64,000 nt of DNA from Dugong dugon (lineage: Eukaryota; Chordata; Mammalia; Sirenia; Dugongidae). Of the stretch, positions 21,839 to 32,094 are shown one piece after another; position 1 is the first letter of the stretch, and every line of letters begins with the position of its first letter. Position numbers and translations under genes: made by a program. The stretch is taken from positions 51,023,501 to 51,087,500 of the forward strand of contig CM057482.1 in NCBI GenBank assembly GCA_030035585.1, written 5' to 3'. The notes below the pieces were generated by a model. It was not told the origin of the DNA. It did no database searches and saw only the letters and a list, made by a program, of their open reading frames with translations.

Positions 21839-23231
21839 AGGCAGAGGCATACTTGGCAGATCTGAAGACCAGGAGATGGTGGGAAAGAGAGTACACTCAG
21901 CTAAGACCATCAAAGACGGGCGGGCCCTGAGCCAAGACAGGAGATGAGCAGGGTGGAGACAACCCAGGGCTGGCCTGGGGAGTGAGCCTGTCTGCCTGGA
22001 GCCTGGCCAACCCTGAGGGAGAGAGAGAGCACAGAAGTGAGGGGCACCCTGAGATAACATGGCCGAGGGATCTGGGTCTGGAGTGGGCACTGAGGACCAC
22101 TGAGGGCTAGAGCAAACAGACCTGGGCCTGAAGCAAACCTGCCGAGGGGTGCTGAGCACCAGGGGAACACCACGCAGACAGGATCATAATTAACACAGCA
22201 GCAAGCCCCCATACACAGGGTTCTGAAGCAGATACACGAGAGACAGCCAGACTGTGTGACCTTGAGGTCCCTGGGATCCCTCACATGTGGTAAGAGAATG
22301 AGGAGAGAGCAGGCCTGGCTACAGGAGAGGTGGGGGAGGATGGTGCCCATGGCAGCTGACTCGCCTGTGCCAGCGGGCTGCCCAGGAGAGGCGAGCTGGA
22401 CCCCACCCACGATGGTGGAGGGATGGCTTGGTGAGGGGGAAGGAGACAGAGAACCCAACCTGTGGGCACACTGACCCAACTACCATCCTAGGGGACAAGC
22501 ATCACCCCAGCCCCTGGCCAGGCACCCAGGATGGTTAGTAAGTAATCATCTCAATGTGATCCACGTCAGATGCCTGCATGTAAGTCAGTGGCTACATCGT
22601 TCCCTACCAGTGCCTACATGTCTGCAACCCCCTCAGCCACCCAGCAAGGTCAGGGCTACTGCTGCCCTTTACAGCTGAGGACCTGGAGACAGTGTGGTGA
22701 GGACATATGTCCATGAGCGGTGAAGCCAGGGCTGCCACCCAAGCCCAAAACTCTCTCCTGCTCTACTTCTCTAAGGACTAGGTTGCAAGGCAGGACATAT
22801 TGGGTTCCTGCCACTTGTTCTGAAAGGCCCTGTGCCCACCTACCCCTACCCTTCTCTAACTCCTCCTCCCCTCAGTAAAGGTTTCTCCAAGACTTCAGAC
22901 GGTGCCAAAAGAGGCCCACAACTGTTGCGCAGCCAGGGCAGGTATGTGGGAAAGACAGGGACAAGCACCAGGCAGGCAAGTAAGGACTGGAGGGGGCTCT
23001 GCTTCCAGGCTCTGCTCCCCTACTGCCCCACCTCTGACAGGACTCACAGCTGCCCAATCCAGACAAAGCCCAGACTGATGCCCACCTCACCACTAAATGT
23101 GTTTTTCCTCTGAGTTCCTCAGTTTTGTCTAGGAAAAATCAAGGCATTTTTAGCACTCCCTCTCAACTTCCAGGGGTGCAAGTGGTGTCTTTCACAATTA
23201 TCTTTTATTTTTTCCTAGCATTTCTTAGTTC
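21839..23231. other. Unassigned sequence with a MIR-like patch
   Basis: GC-rich unique-looking DNA. 22540-22760 (TTTACAGCTGAGGACCTGGAG, GGTGAAGCCAGGGCTGCCACCC) looks MIR-like. Minus frame 21910-22479 (189 codons) is Ser/Pro/Leu-rich with no motif. Confidence 0.35.
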
Positions 23232-23452
23232 AAGAAGCCCTGGTTGCACAGTGGTTAAACGCTCGGCTGCTAACCAAAAGGTTGGCAGTTCGAAAGCACC
23301 AGCCGCTCCATGGGAGAAAGATGCAGCAGTCAGCTTCCATAAAGATAACAGCCTTGGAAACCCTATGGGGCAGCTTTACTCTGTCCTATAGGGTCACTGT
23401 GAGTTGGAATCAACTCGATGGCAATGAGTTTGGTTTTTTGGCTTTTTTTTTC
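23232..23452 (+). mobile_element. AfroSINE, near full length
   Basis: Head AGAAGCCCTGGTTGCACAGT, A-box region GTGGTTAAACGCTCGGCTGC, B-box GGTTGGCAGTTCGAAAGCACC, body CCTTGGAAACCCTATGGGGC and CTCTGTCCTATAGGGTCACTG, tail GAGTTGGAATCAACTCGATGG followed by a T-rich end. It also carries an extra 'GATGCAGCAGTCAGCTTCCA' internal segment, so it is the longer subtype compared with the copy at 54065. Confidence 0.95.
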
Positions 23453-24689
23453 CCCCTTAGCTCAGTTGGAAAATTGGATATTTATGCTCCCCTACTTCAC
23501 AACCACCCCCATCAATCATTCCTGTGAAACTAATATTTTATTTAAAAACAAAGCATTAGAACTACTCAAGGGACAGTCACACAAACAAGGTGGCACACCA
23601 CCCGTGGCCTGGGGTGCAAGGAACGCCAGAAGGTGGAACAGTAAGAAGTGGACTCTTAGCCTCGTCCTCCTCCTGCCCACTCCATCCCTGTCCTCATACT
23701 CACACACGCTCCCACACTTCTGATGCAGCCTGAGCATCTCCCAAGCCAAGAAGCAGGTGCCCCAGAGCTGGTAAGGGTAGACTGCGGAGGAGGGGAAGGC
23801 CACATCCCTAACAAATGGCCAGAGATCCAGAGAGGCAGGCTGCCACAGCAAAACCCTCAGGGGGCCCCATCATCACCCAGACATGGCCAGCTCTGGAGAC
23901 CACTCAAGGGCTTCCCCACGAGGGCTTCCCCACCAGTGCTGGGGGGCCCCACTGCGGGTGGGCTACCAGCACAGCAAACCAAGAATCATGAGCTCAGACG
24001 TGTCCACTACATCCTGAGCACCGCCCAGAGTGGCAGCAGGTTCCATGTCCGTGACTCCCATGCCCCCTCCCCAGTAGACCCCCTGCTCAGTGGGTCCGTT
24101 CCAGCCCAGGCTGGGGATGGGAGCAGCCAGGAACACGGATACAGGCAGCGCGTCCTCCAGGTTCTGGGCCAGGAAACCCAGATGCTTGTGCCCTGTATGG
24201 TGGCTACTGCTCAAGACAGGAGGAGGAGAAGCCCCTGCCTCACCTGGTGGGAGGGACCACTAACCCAGACGCCTGAGGAAGGGCCACCTACAGGCTCTGA
24301 GCACCTGCAAGGGGCACCTCAAGTGTGCAACTCAGGAAAAGTTGTCCTGCTTCAGCCCTCAAAGCGCCAGGCCATTATTTCTAAAACCATTGTCCTTTCT
24401 CTAAGAGAGAAAAAAAAAGTCAACAATTCCCAGAAAGAGAGGGAAGGGCTTGAAGAGGCTAGGGACCGCTCAGCCCACGGATGACCTGCGGGCACAGAGG
24501 TTTAGGTACTTGTCCTCAGGTCCCTTGTGAGCTGACACCACACTTAGCCACAGACTGGAGTCCAGCCTTGTCAGGGTGTGTTAGAATAGACCTGAGAAAA
24601 TTAAGTCTTCCGTTTACAAGTGCATGCAAAGTTAAGACTGGCAGGCTCAGGCACTCGCCCTCAGGGGAGGCTCAGCAGGGCAGGCCCCA
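23453..24689. other. Unassigned sequence; 253-codon open frame not accepted as a gene
   Basis: Contains a plus-strand open frame at 23723-24484 (253 codons), the longest outside repeats and the CpG island. Its product is Gly/Pro/Gln/Ser-rich, hydrophilic, without a signal peptide, membrane segment or recognised domain. It ends in a basic Lys/Glu-rich stretch encoded by an AAAAAAAA run. There is no Kozak-quality start and no splice evidence. It lies just downstream, in minus-strand terms, of the CpG island's putative first exon, so this stretch would be intron 1 of that gene. A chance frame is the simplest reading. Confidence 0.35.
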
Positions 24690-24986
24690 CCAGTGGCGGT
24701 CACCGGGGAAGACGAAGTTCCCTTCCGAGCGAAGTTCCCCTCCGAGCGTTCGCCGCCCACGGTGCGTCCCCACGCAGCGCCAAGCTCCGCTTTGGGAGGC
24801 GAGGGCTCAAGGTTCATGGGGACCACCTCCAGGCGAATCTCGCGTCAGCACCCATGCCAGGCTGTGCAAGCCGAGGCGAAGGACCGGCCCAGGGACGGGT
24901 CCGCGCTGCGTCCCCAGCCCCGCGCCGGTGGCCCACGGGAAACGGGGCATGGAATTTTTAATTGAGCTTTTCCCTCTGGGTCTCAT

Positions 24987-24994
24987 TATAAAGG
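24987..24994 (+). promoter_or_regulatory. TATA-box-like element at island edge
   Basis: TATAAAGG on the plus strand, directly followed by GC-box sequence (AAAGGGCGGGGGCGAAG). A plus-strand start would fall about 30 bases downstream, near 25015-25025. It could be chance, but the context is promoter-like and would make the island bidirectional. Confidence 0.35.
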
Positions 24995-25432
24995 AAAAGG
25001 GCGGGGGCGAAGACGAGAGAGCGGCTTCCTGGGAGGCAGGGAACCGGAGCGACCCCAAACTCGGGAGTTACCGCCCGGCGCGGGGATTTCTTGCCAGCGC
25101 CAAGCGGGGCCGAGGAACGCACTAGTGGCCCGGCCAGTCCAGCAGCCCCGTGGGACCTGAGCGGGTGAGCCCCCCGCTCGGGATGTGCGAGCCGCCGGCC
25201 GGCCCCGCCGCGCCCGCCAGCCGGTCCAGGGGTCTCCCGGAGAGTGGGGGAGCCGGTGCAGACACCAGCCCCCAGCAGCGCCCGGCCCCGCAGCCCCCCA
25301 ACCCCGGCCCGGCCCGCAGCCTCGCTCGGGCCGCAGCATCCGTGCCCCTACACACACCCCCGCGCTCGGTCCCTGCGCCCGCCCGGGCGCCCCCAGGCTG
25401 CCGCCGCAGGAGGGTCGGCGGGCCGGGCTCCC

Positions 25433-25443
25433 CCGCTTACCTG
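25433..25443 (-). other. Consensus 5' splice site
   Basis: The minus strand reads CAG|GTAAGCGG (exon bases 25443-25441, intron from 25440), an almost perfect U1-binding donor inside the CpG island. Confidence 0.5.
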
Positions 25444-25590
25444 CTCCGCCGCGGGCTGCGGGGGTACGCGGCCGTCCCCGCCCCGCCGCTCCGTCCGCGA
25501 GGCCGAGGTTGGCCGCCGCCGCCACCGCTCCGCAGCTCTTTGTGAGCCGCGCCGGAGCCGCACACCAAGACTGCTAATGAGCCCGGGAAG
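25441..25590 (-). other. Candidate first (untranslated) exon, minus strand
   Basis: On the minus strand the sequence upstream of a strong donor runs through GC-rich text (CAAAGAGCTGCGGAGCGG, then a GGC-repeat block) to GCGGCGGAGCAG|GTAAGC. The exon 3' end would be base 25441. The 5' boundary near 25590 is only a guess from the drop in GC-box density. The reading frame in it begins at GTG, not ATG (GTGGCGGCGGCGGCC), so a 5' UTR exon with the start codon in a later exon is more likely than a coding exon. Gene identity is unknown. Its body would extend to lower coordinates, perhaps beyond the window. Confidence 0.45.
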
Positions 25591-26260
25591 CTGAATAGCG
25601 GCGGGCGCGGCCGGGACGCGTACGGCACGCAGGGCCGCCTCTGCCGGGTGCACGCGGCGCAGCGGGTGGACGCGCAGGGGCCCGGGCATGCGACGGAAGA
25701 CCCCCGCCCGACCCTCGACCCCTCGTCCAGGAACAGGGGCTCGGAAAGCGCTTCCCGGCGCGGCCGGGCAGCGGGGAAGGCAGGGAGGACAAAGATGAGT
25801 TCGTGCCGAGCGCTGCGCGGTACCCCGCGCCCCCCAGCGCCCATGCAGGGGAGGTTCGGCCCCGGTGCCCGGCCATTCACAGGACCCGCGGGCCGGCGCA
25901 CCTGCGACCCGGGTCCTGCGGACCCCCCTCGGGGAAGAGGCCCAAGCTCTGAAAGCCGCGGCGCCCCAACCGCCCTCGCCCAGGGGAGCACGCCAATTTC
26001 TGGCCCGCCCGGACCTACTGGATCCGGAGTCGCAGGGGTCCGGTCCTCGGCGAGTAGAACAGGTGAAGCTAGGCTCGGTGGCGCCGCAGCCTGCCCCGGG
26101 AGCCGCGCTGCCCTCTGGCGGGCTGGGACGCGCGTGCGGCGCGGAGGGGCCTCGGCGACCGCGCCCTGCTCGGCCCTGCGCGGATGTGTGCGGGGACCTG
26201 GGCGGCAAGCCCTCAGGGACCGCGGGCTAGGAAAGCCCCATCTGGCAGAGGAGGCCCCCG

Positions 26261-27699
26261 CTGCCTCTCCTACCCTAGATTTCCCCATCGCGGGCGGGAT
26301 TCCAGGCCTTCTCACCGTGACCACGGAGGCTGCTTCTGTCCTCTCCTACTCAAGGGCCTGACCCCCGCCCTTTCTCTCCTGCTGTCCTGAAGGGAGAGGA
26401 CCCCAACTCCACTCCCAGTACTCCGTGTGCTTTCTGGGGGCGGGAGGGGACGCGCACCTACACGTGTCCCAAGGAGAGTCAGTCACCCGCCCTCACAGTA
26501 CACTGCTTCTCCAGTCATCCCCTTGCAGGCAGTGTTAGAGACATAGTTGGTGTCTCTGTTGACCTTTGACCCCTCTGCCCTCCCATTCAGCCCGACCCGG
26601 TTATGGTCATCTGTGGGTTCCACCTGGGAAAGTGCACAGGGTGCCTTGTCTGGCCAGAGCTGGGGCTCAGAGCCTCCCGCCCCCAAATCTAGATGGTCTT
26701 TTGTTTTCTTTTTTTGGCTGGATGAGGATGAAGCTGTGGCGCTGGAAGGGCCTACAGAGGAGTGACACAGAAGAAAGAGGAGGCTGCCTCTGCTATCCTG
26801 AGGGCCAAGCTGCGACCCTGAGGACAGGGGGCTGGGCAAGCTGAATGCTGAGCTGGGTTAGCAACAGCCTTAGTGTGGACTTAGTGTGGCTGTGGGCACC
26901 TATCTGCCTCCCTCTCCTCACCTGCTCCCTCCTCCCCAATGCTCACTCTAACCCAGAGGGCCAGGCCACCACTTGGGGGCTGGTCCTAGTAGAACAGCTT
27001 TCTAGCAAGGCGCCCCCAGCCAGGGCAGCAAGGGCAGAGCCCAGAGCAAGCTCAGGGCAGGCTCCTGACACCCCCACCTCACCCGCTTGAGATGAGCATG
27101 TCTTCATGAGTACCAGTATTCTGATCACCCAGCCAACAAAAAGTACTGCTTCATCTGGCCTTCTGTGGACTCCAACTTTTCTCCACATGTCCATGACTGG
27201 GAAGTTGGGAAGAAATTATTTCATAACCTTAAAAGTTAAGCATGGGCTCCAAATATGTTCATCTTCTTGCCTTACTCTAATAGATATGGAGGCTGTTTGC
27301 AGTAGTTTACTACACAAACCATATTGCAATGAACAACTCTTAGGAAGCCAGATGCCTATGCCTGAAGGTGACCCACACAGCCTCATGTATCTCTGGATGT
27401 GGGGGGCCAGCCCGTTCCATGCTGTTCCCTTCAACCACCTCCCTTGAGCTCGTCCGTGGGCAGGCTCTGCACCAGCCACTGGGGATTAGACCCCATCCCT
27501 ACACACTAGAAGCAATAGCAGCTGATGTCCATAGCCCCCAGGGTCAAAAGGTACAGACCAGCCCTGGGCCTCACTCAGGACCTCTAAATCTGGTGGGCTT
27601 GAGACAGCTATCACTATCCAGAGAATTTTTAAAGACTCGGAGTGTGGAAGACCTTTCTAAATATGCCACAAAACCAAAAAGCCATAACATAAAAGATTC
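26261..27699. other. Unassigned sequence, no gene seen
   Basis: Composition falls back to average. A poly-pyrimidine/T run occurs at 26699-26717. Open frames up to 118 codons carry no motif. No repeat recognised. Confidence 0.35.
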
Positions 27700-28615
27700 C
27701 TAAACGTGGCTTTGGAAAAATGCCTGCATAGCAATCATCTCCATCAGCAAAGTCAACAACAAACCAGGAAAAAAATATTCACAACTCATATCACAAATAG
27801 TTCACTGCCTGCATATATAGATGGCATCCAGAAATAGGTAAGCGAAAGGCCAACAACTTAATAGAAAAACGGGCAAAGGTAAGAAGAGACAGTACACAAG
27901 AAAGGCAGAACAAATGACTCAGACATCTGAAAGATGGCCCTTCCTTATTCATAATAAGAGAAATGAAAATTAAAATAGACCAAGATGTCATTATTTTTAC
28001 CTAGCAGATCAGCAAAGACCAGAGTGTCTGATAACACGACATGTTCCAGAAGGTGAGGGGAAGCCGGTAGGCTCCCACACTGCCAGTGGGAGGGTAGATT
28101 GGTATAGCCTCTAGGGAAGAAAATTAGATTACCTCTATGAAAATTACAAATGTGCAAGTCCTTACATAAGAACTCTATTTCTAGGGATTTTCCTACATGA
28201 GAATTACACATGTAAAAAATAGCAATGAGCAGAATTGTTCATTGTCTTATAGTTAGTATAGTAAATGACTGTTAGATACATGAGGGCATGTCCAAAAACT
28301 GAGATAGTACATGGCCATCAAAGAAGAAGGAGGAAATATGGGATGAATCAACATGGAAAGTTCTCCTAGTAGATCATTAGATGAAAGAACAAAAAGCAGA
28401 AGAGTGTGTAGTATGCCACCATGTGTGTAAAAAAAAAAAAAAATGAAAAAAAGAGTAAGCATACAGAAGGTTCATAAGAAACTAATAAACATTGGTCACA
28501 TGTGGGAAGGAAGCTGGTGGCCAGGACAGGAGTGACAGGAAGACTTCTCATTGATTATCCTTTTTTATTTTTGAATTGTATAATATTATCTATCCCAAAA
28601 CTAAAATTTTAAATT
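27700..28615 (+). mobile_element. Old L1, ORF2 end and 3' UTR
   Basis: AACAACTTAATAGAAAAACGGGC, GAGAAATGAAAATTAAAATAGACCAAG, CCACACTGCCAGTGGGAGGG and 'GTCCTTACATAAGAACTCTATTTCTAGG' are conserved L1 ORF2 C-terminal strings in sense. The 3' UTR follows to AAAATTTTAAATTATC. It includes an A-run at 28429-28443. No frame is intact. Confidence 0.7.
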
Positions 28616-29435
28616 ATCATTCATAACCCTTTGGAGGGTGATAGACCTCTCTGAAATCTCTGGTCCCTTTCCCTGGGTGGGGGAGGGGGTGGAGTAGACC
28701 CTCTGATCTAGAAACTAAGGTGAGTACCTCTGAGATTATATGCTTGGACCAGTGGCCATACTACCTACCACCACTTAGTGACAGTATTCCTGAATTGCAG
28801 GCTTAGCGCTGATACCGTTCAGCCCAGCGGAGCTTTTGAACAGGCCAAATTTCTCATATGACACTGTAACATGGAGTTCCTGTGCCAAAAACTCGTCAGC
28901 TCCTCAGCACTTGCCATAACTTTTTTTTTAATTCAGTAATGCCTGACTTCTCTATGGAGGGCAGAAGATTAATACTGTTTGTTATAGGCTGGGGAAGATA
29001 TTCTCTTATAAAAATCCTGAATGACAGAATATCAATTTTTCCTTCGTTCCCAGGCTAAATGTATAACGGATTTGACTGATGAAGAAATGTCCTTTCTGTG
29101 TGGATGGCAGATAACTCACCTCCATGATGTTACAGCCTGGCACAGCCTCGTTGGGTCTCATCTCTCTTACACAGACGTAGCATGGAAATGCCCTTGACAA
29201 CCATGGGAGCAAAGTACCTTCCTCAAGAGTAAATGCCATTGATTTCTTGACTGATTTCAGGACGAAGATTCTCCTGCAAAATCCAGGCTTTACAGCAATA
29301 AATGGGTGATTATAAACAACAGAAACCTCTGGCTCCCAACCGTCAGGATCTTGGCCCCAAGAGCCACACAGAGCAGGCTGCAAGCACAGGTGTCTGTGGA
29401 GGAGCATGGAGACAGGTCCTGACCCTCAGGTATGG
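28616..29435. other. Unassigned sequence, no gene seen
   Basis: A minus-strand frame of 133 codons (29006-29407) has no recognised domain. It abuts the inverted repeat arm and may be part of the same unidentified element. Confidence 0.35.
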
Positions 29436-29675
29436 CCTCTGAGGAGGGGCCACCACACAGGTGGTAGCGTTTTTGGGGAAGCAGGTGTATGTTGTTTTCA
29501 CGAGAGAAGTTACCAACTGCATTTTGGTGGAGGTGGGAGCGGAAAGTCATCACAGTGCAGACCATCTTTATTCCATAGACTCTCAGAGTAGATAGTAGAG
29601 AGTAGAGCTCCTGGGGTACAAATACAGGGAGTATCTACAGCACAGACGGTGTGGAGTAGAGACAGTAGAGTTAGT
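29436..29675 (-). repeat. Inverted repeat, left arm (LTR-like)
   Basis: Reverse complement of the right arm at 30100-30358, with many substitutions and small indels. Shared strings include GTTTTCAC(G/A)AGAGAAGTTA, CAACTGCATTTT(G/A)GTGGAGGTGG, AGACCATCTTTATTC and CTGGGGTACA(A/G)ATA. On the minus strand the arm holds AATAAAGATGGTCT, a polyadenylation-signal context, so both arms may be R-U5 ends of the same LTR type. The inner end is CTACT-rich, semi-repetitive sequence. Confidence 0.8.
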
Positions 29676-30099
29676 TTAGTAGATCTATGGCATGGACAGT
29701 CACTTGAGCTGTCCAGTTAAGAGAATATGGAACAAACTGGCACCAGCAAGGGTCCTGGTAGGGAAGAGAGGGTGGCCAGACTGTGACAGGAACACAGCTC
29801 CTCTCTGACACCCCTGATTGTGTGAGTCTGGTCATAGCTGTAGGCTAAAAGGCCAAGAAAGAGCCAAAGAGCATGCTCCATAGCTCAGGGTCAAGGCTGT
29901 GTCACCTCAACCTCCACCTCACGCATATAGGTTATAAGCTAGGGCACTGTTTGTCTTTTCCAGTTAATCACTGACACTCCACCTTTCTACTAACAAGAAG
30001 CTGTTACATCCTGTTTGAAATTGCTCCTGGCTCACTTCCCAAATGCCAACGGTGAAGGGCGCTTGTCAGGCCTGAAATCTGGAAGCCCTTCGGTGCCCC
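29676..30099. other. Spacer between inverted-repeat arms
   Basis: 424 bp that do not pair with each other and show no recognised family. If the arms are LTR ends, the flanks of this spacer would be two unrelated U3-like parts. Confidence 0.4.
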
Positions 30100-30358
30100 A
30101 CTAACTCTACTGCCTCTACTCCATACTATCTCTTCTCCACACCATCCGTACTGTAGATACTATCTATATCTGTACCCCAGGGGCTCTACTGTCTCTATTA
30201 CCTACACTGAGAGTCTACAGAATAAAGATGGTCTACACTGTGGTGATTTTCTGCCCCACCTCCACTAAAATGCAGTTGTTAACTTCTCTTGTGAAAACAA
30301 TAGACCTCTTCTTTTCCTGGGCGTGCTACCCCCTGTAAGGCAGATGCCTCCTCAGAGG
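30100..30358 (+). repeat. Inverted repeat, right arm (LTR-like)
   Basis: Pairs with the left arm at 29436-29675. It reads on the plus strand: ACTAACTCTACTGCCTCTAC, CTGTACCCCAGGGGCTCTAC, GAGAGTCTACAGAATAAAGATGG, ending GCCTCCTCAGAGG. The AATAAA at 30221 lies about 80% along the arm's CTACT-rich region, as expected of an R/U5 boundary. Confidence 0.8.
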
Positions 30359-30582
30359 GACTGCCCAAGGGTGTTTTTACCTAGCACTGAGTAGCCCTTC
30401 TGGTAACAGCCACTCAGATGTTCCTCTGAGGAACCACCCTTCCCTCATCCTCAGTCCCCACGGTTTAGGAGAGGGGGCCCCCTCGCCCTGTTGGCCCCAC
30501 CCATGTGCCACCTGGGTGGGCACATGAGTTGGGCCTGGCTGATTTGTACCTTCCATCCCCCTGATTCTAGGGCTTAGCTCGT

Positions 30583-31098
30583 TGTCTTAGTTATCTAGTG
30601 CTGCTATAAAAGAAATACCACAAGTGGATGGCTTTAGCAGAAGCTTGTTCTCTCACAATTTAGAAGGCTAGAAGTCTAAATTCACGGTGCTAGCTCCAGG
30701 GGAAGGCTTTCTCTCTCTGTTGGCTCTGAAGGAAGGTCCTCATCATTAATCTTCCCCTGGTCTAGGAGCTTTTCAACACAGGGACCCCAGGTCCAAATGA
30801 CACGCTATTCTCCTGGCTCTTGTTTCTTGACGGTTTGAGGGCCTCCTGTCTCTCTGCTCCCTTCTCTTTTATATCTCAGAAGAGACTGACTCAAGACACA
30901 ACCTAATCTTGTAGATTAAGTCCTGATCATTAATGTAACTGCCTCTAATCCTGCCTCATTAACATCATAGAGGTAGGATTTACAAAACATAGGAAAATCA
31001 TATCAGATGAAGGAATGGTGGATGATCACACAATACTGGGAATCATGGCCTAGCCAAGTTGACACATATTTGGGGGGAACATAATTCAATCCATAACA
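30583..31098 (-). mobile_element. Solo LTR, MaLR/ERVL-type, antisense
   Basis: 516 bp, same family as the sense copy at 1535. In reverse it starts TGTCTTAGTTATCTAGTGC and ends ATAATTCAATCCATAACA. The reversed TATA is TTTTATATCTCAG at 30870. Flanks are CTCGT (30578-30582) and CTCAT (31099-31103), a 5-bp target duplication with one change. No internal sequence. Confidence 0.88.
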
Positions 31099-31103
31099 CT
31101 CAT

Positions 31104-31440
31104 GGATGGGTATCTGACCCCAGTCCGTCACTTAAGACTGAATTCTAGGACTTCTGCTGGAAATACTGGGAAGGAGACTCTTTCCACTGAGATTATAAGC
31201 AATAAGGATAATTCAAGCCTGGACCTGTCAGGGAGCCCTGTGAAAGGGCTTGCTGCAGAGTGAGGCTAATGCAGGGGAAAGCAGAGCTGAAGGAAGGAGA
31301 TGGAGACAGACCCCCAATGACATCGTTAGAGGTCCTAGATGCAGTCATGCCTGATCTCCCTGTCTCTGGACTTTTCAGTCATATAAGTCAATTTGAGTTG
31401 AGTTCCTGTCCCCTATTACCTTAAGAGTCCCACCGGATAT
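31104..31440 (+). mobile_element. Ancient interspersed repeat, family not assigned
   Basis: GGATGGGTATCTGACCCCAG, AGACTGAATTCTAGGACTTCTGCTGG, AATGACATCGTTAGAGGTCC and CTGGACTTTTCAGTCATATAAG form a word order that I recognise from other mammalian genomes as interspersed repeat sequence. I do not assign a family. Confidence 0.5.
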
Positions 31441-32010
31441 AATGAGAATTGTGATGGCTAGTTGCTGTGGCTAGTACTAGTCAGTACTAGGAAGAAACAG
31501 AGCCATGAGGTGCCAGAAAAAGCAGCAGCATTCATTGTCACGGCAATTTCAGTTCCAAAAACAACCTAACGTGAGCAGCCTCTGGAGCCTTGAAATTTAA
31601 AGAATTAGGGGAATAAAGCTTGCGGAAATAAAGGTTCAGGGAGCTTTCCAGAGAGCTGCTTGTGATGCTGGGCTGACTGCCACATGGGGAGGCACAGACC
31701 TGTGCTGGTGCTGGAGTCGCAATCGGATCAGCCGCTGCTGTAAGGAGTAGCTTCATGACCATTTGCACTGGGCCGCACAGCGACCTTTAACACTTCATGA
31801 CCTTGCCTCATGGCCCTGGTCAGCCATACAGGGGGGCTCCCAGGACATCTGCACAAGGTGGCTTCTGCATGGGGCAAGACTTCAAGCTGTCTGCCCTGTC
31901 CCCAGGCTCAGTGCTCATGCCTTCTTTCTTCAGTCCTGCTGCACTTGGCTTATACAAGAGTGACCACACTTCCCAGTCCCAATCAGAACTTGGGGCCTAA
32001 TCCAGAATTT
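31441..32010. other. Unassigned sequence, no gene seen
   Basis: No recognised feature. Includes a small direct duplication GCTAGTACTAGTCAGTACTAG near 31467. Confidence 0.35.
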
Positions 32011-32094
32011 CAGTGATTCTCAACCAGGGACAGGTTTGCCCCCTGGAGGCATCTGGCAATGTCCAAAGATATTTTTGGTTGTCAAGACTTGAGG
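32011..32094 (+). mobile_element. MER20-like DNA transposon, 5' part
   Basis: CAGTGATTCTCAACCAGGGA, GCCCCCTGGAGGCATCTGGC and AATGTCCAAAGATATTTTTGG are the start of a non-autonomous hAT-Charlie element of MER20 type. It is interrupted after AAGACTTGAGG (32084-32094), the target-site copy of the L1 insertion. Confidence 0.8.

Larger units (their letters stand above)
24690..26260. promoter_or_regulatory. CpG island, probable promoter
   Basis: A block of about 1.55 kb with very high G+C and dense CpG (for example GGCGGGCGCGGCCGGGACGCG at 25600), in sharp contrast to the rest of the window, where CpG is scarce. It contains many GC boxes (GGGCGGGGGCG at 25000, GGCGGGGCGGGGACG read on the minus strand near 25480). 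Unmethylated islands of this size mark promoters of broadly expressed vertebrate genes. It contains no repeats. Long open frames on both strands here (up to 295 codons) are expected from stop-poor GC-rich DNA and are not evidence of protein. Confidence 0.9.

Noticed and set aside
21910-22479. 189-codon minus-strand frame
   Set aside because: Low-complexity Ser/Pro/Leu composition in GC-rich DNA, without domains or splice signals.
25437-26324. Minus-strand open frame of 295 codons (and 286/237-codon frames on both strands) in the CpG island
   Set aside because: GC-rich DNA is stop-poor. Several frames on both strands are open together, the products are Arg/Pro/Ala/Gly low-complexity, and no domain is visible. 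The splice donor at 25440 interrupts the only plausible transcript frame.
29006-29407. 133-codon minus-strand frame next to the inverted repeat
   Set aside because: Considered as a retroviral fragment, but no retroviral motif could be found in it.
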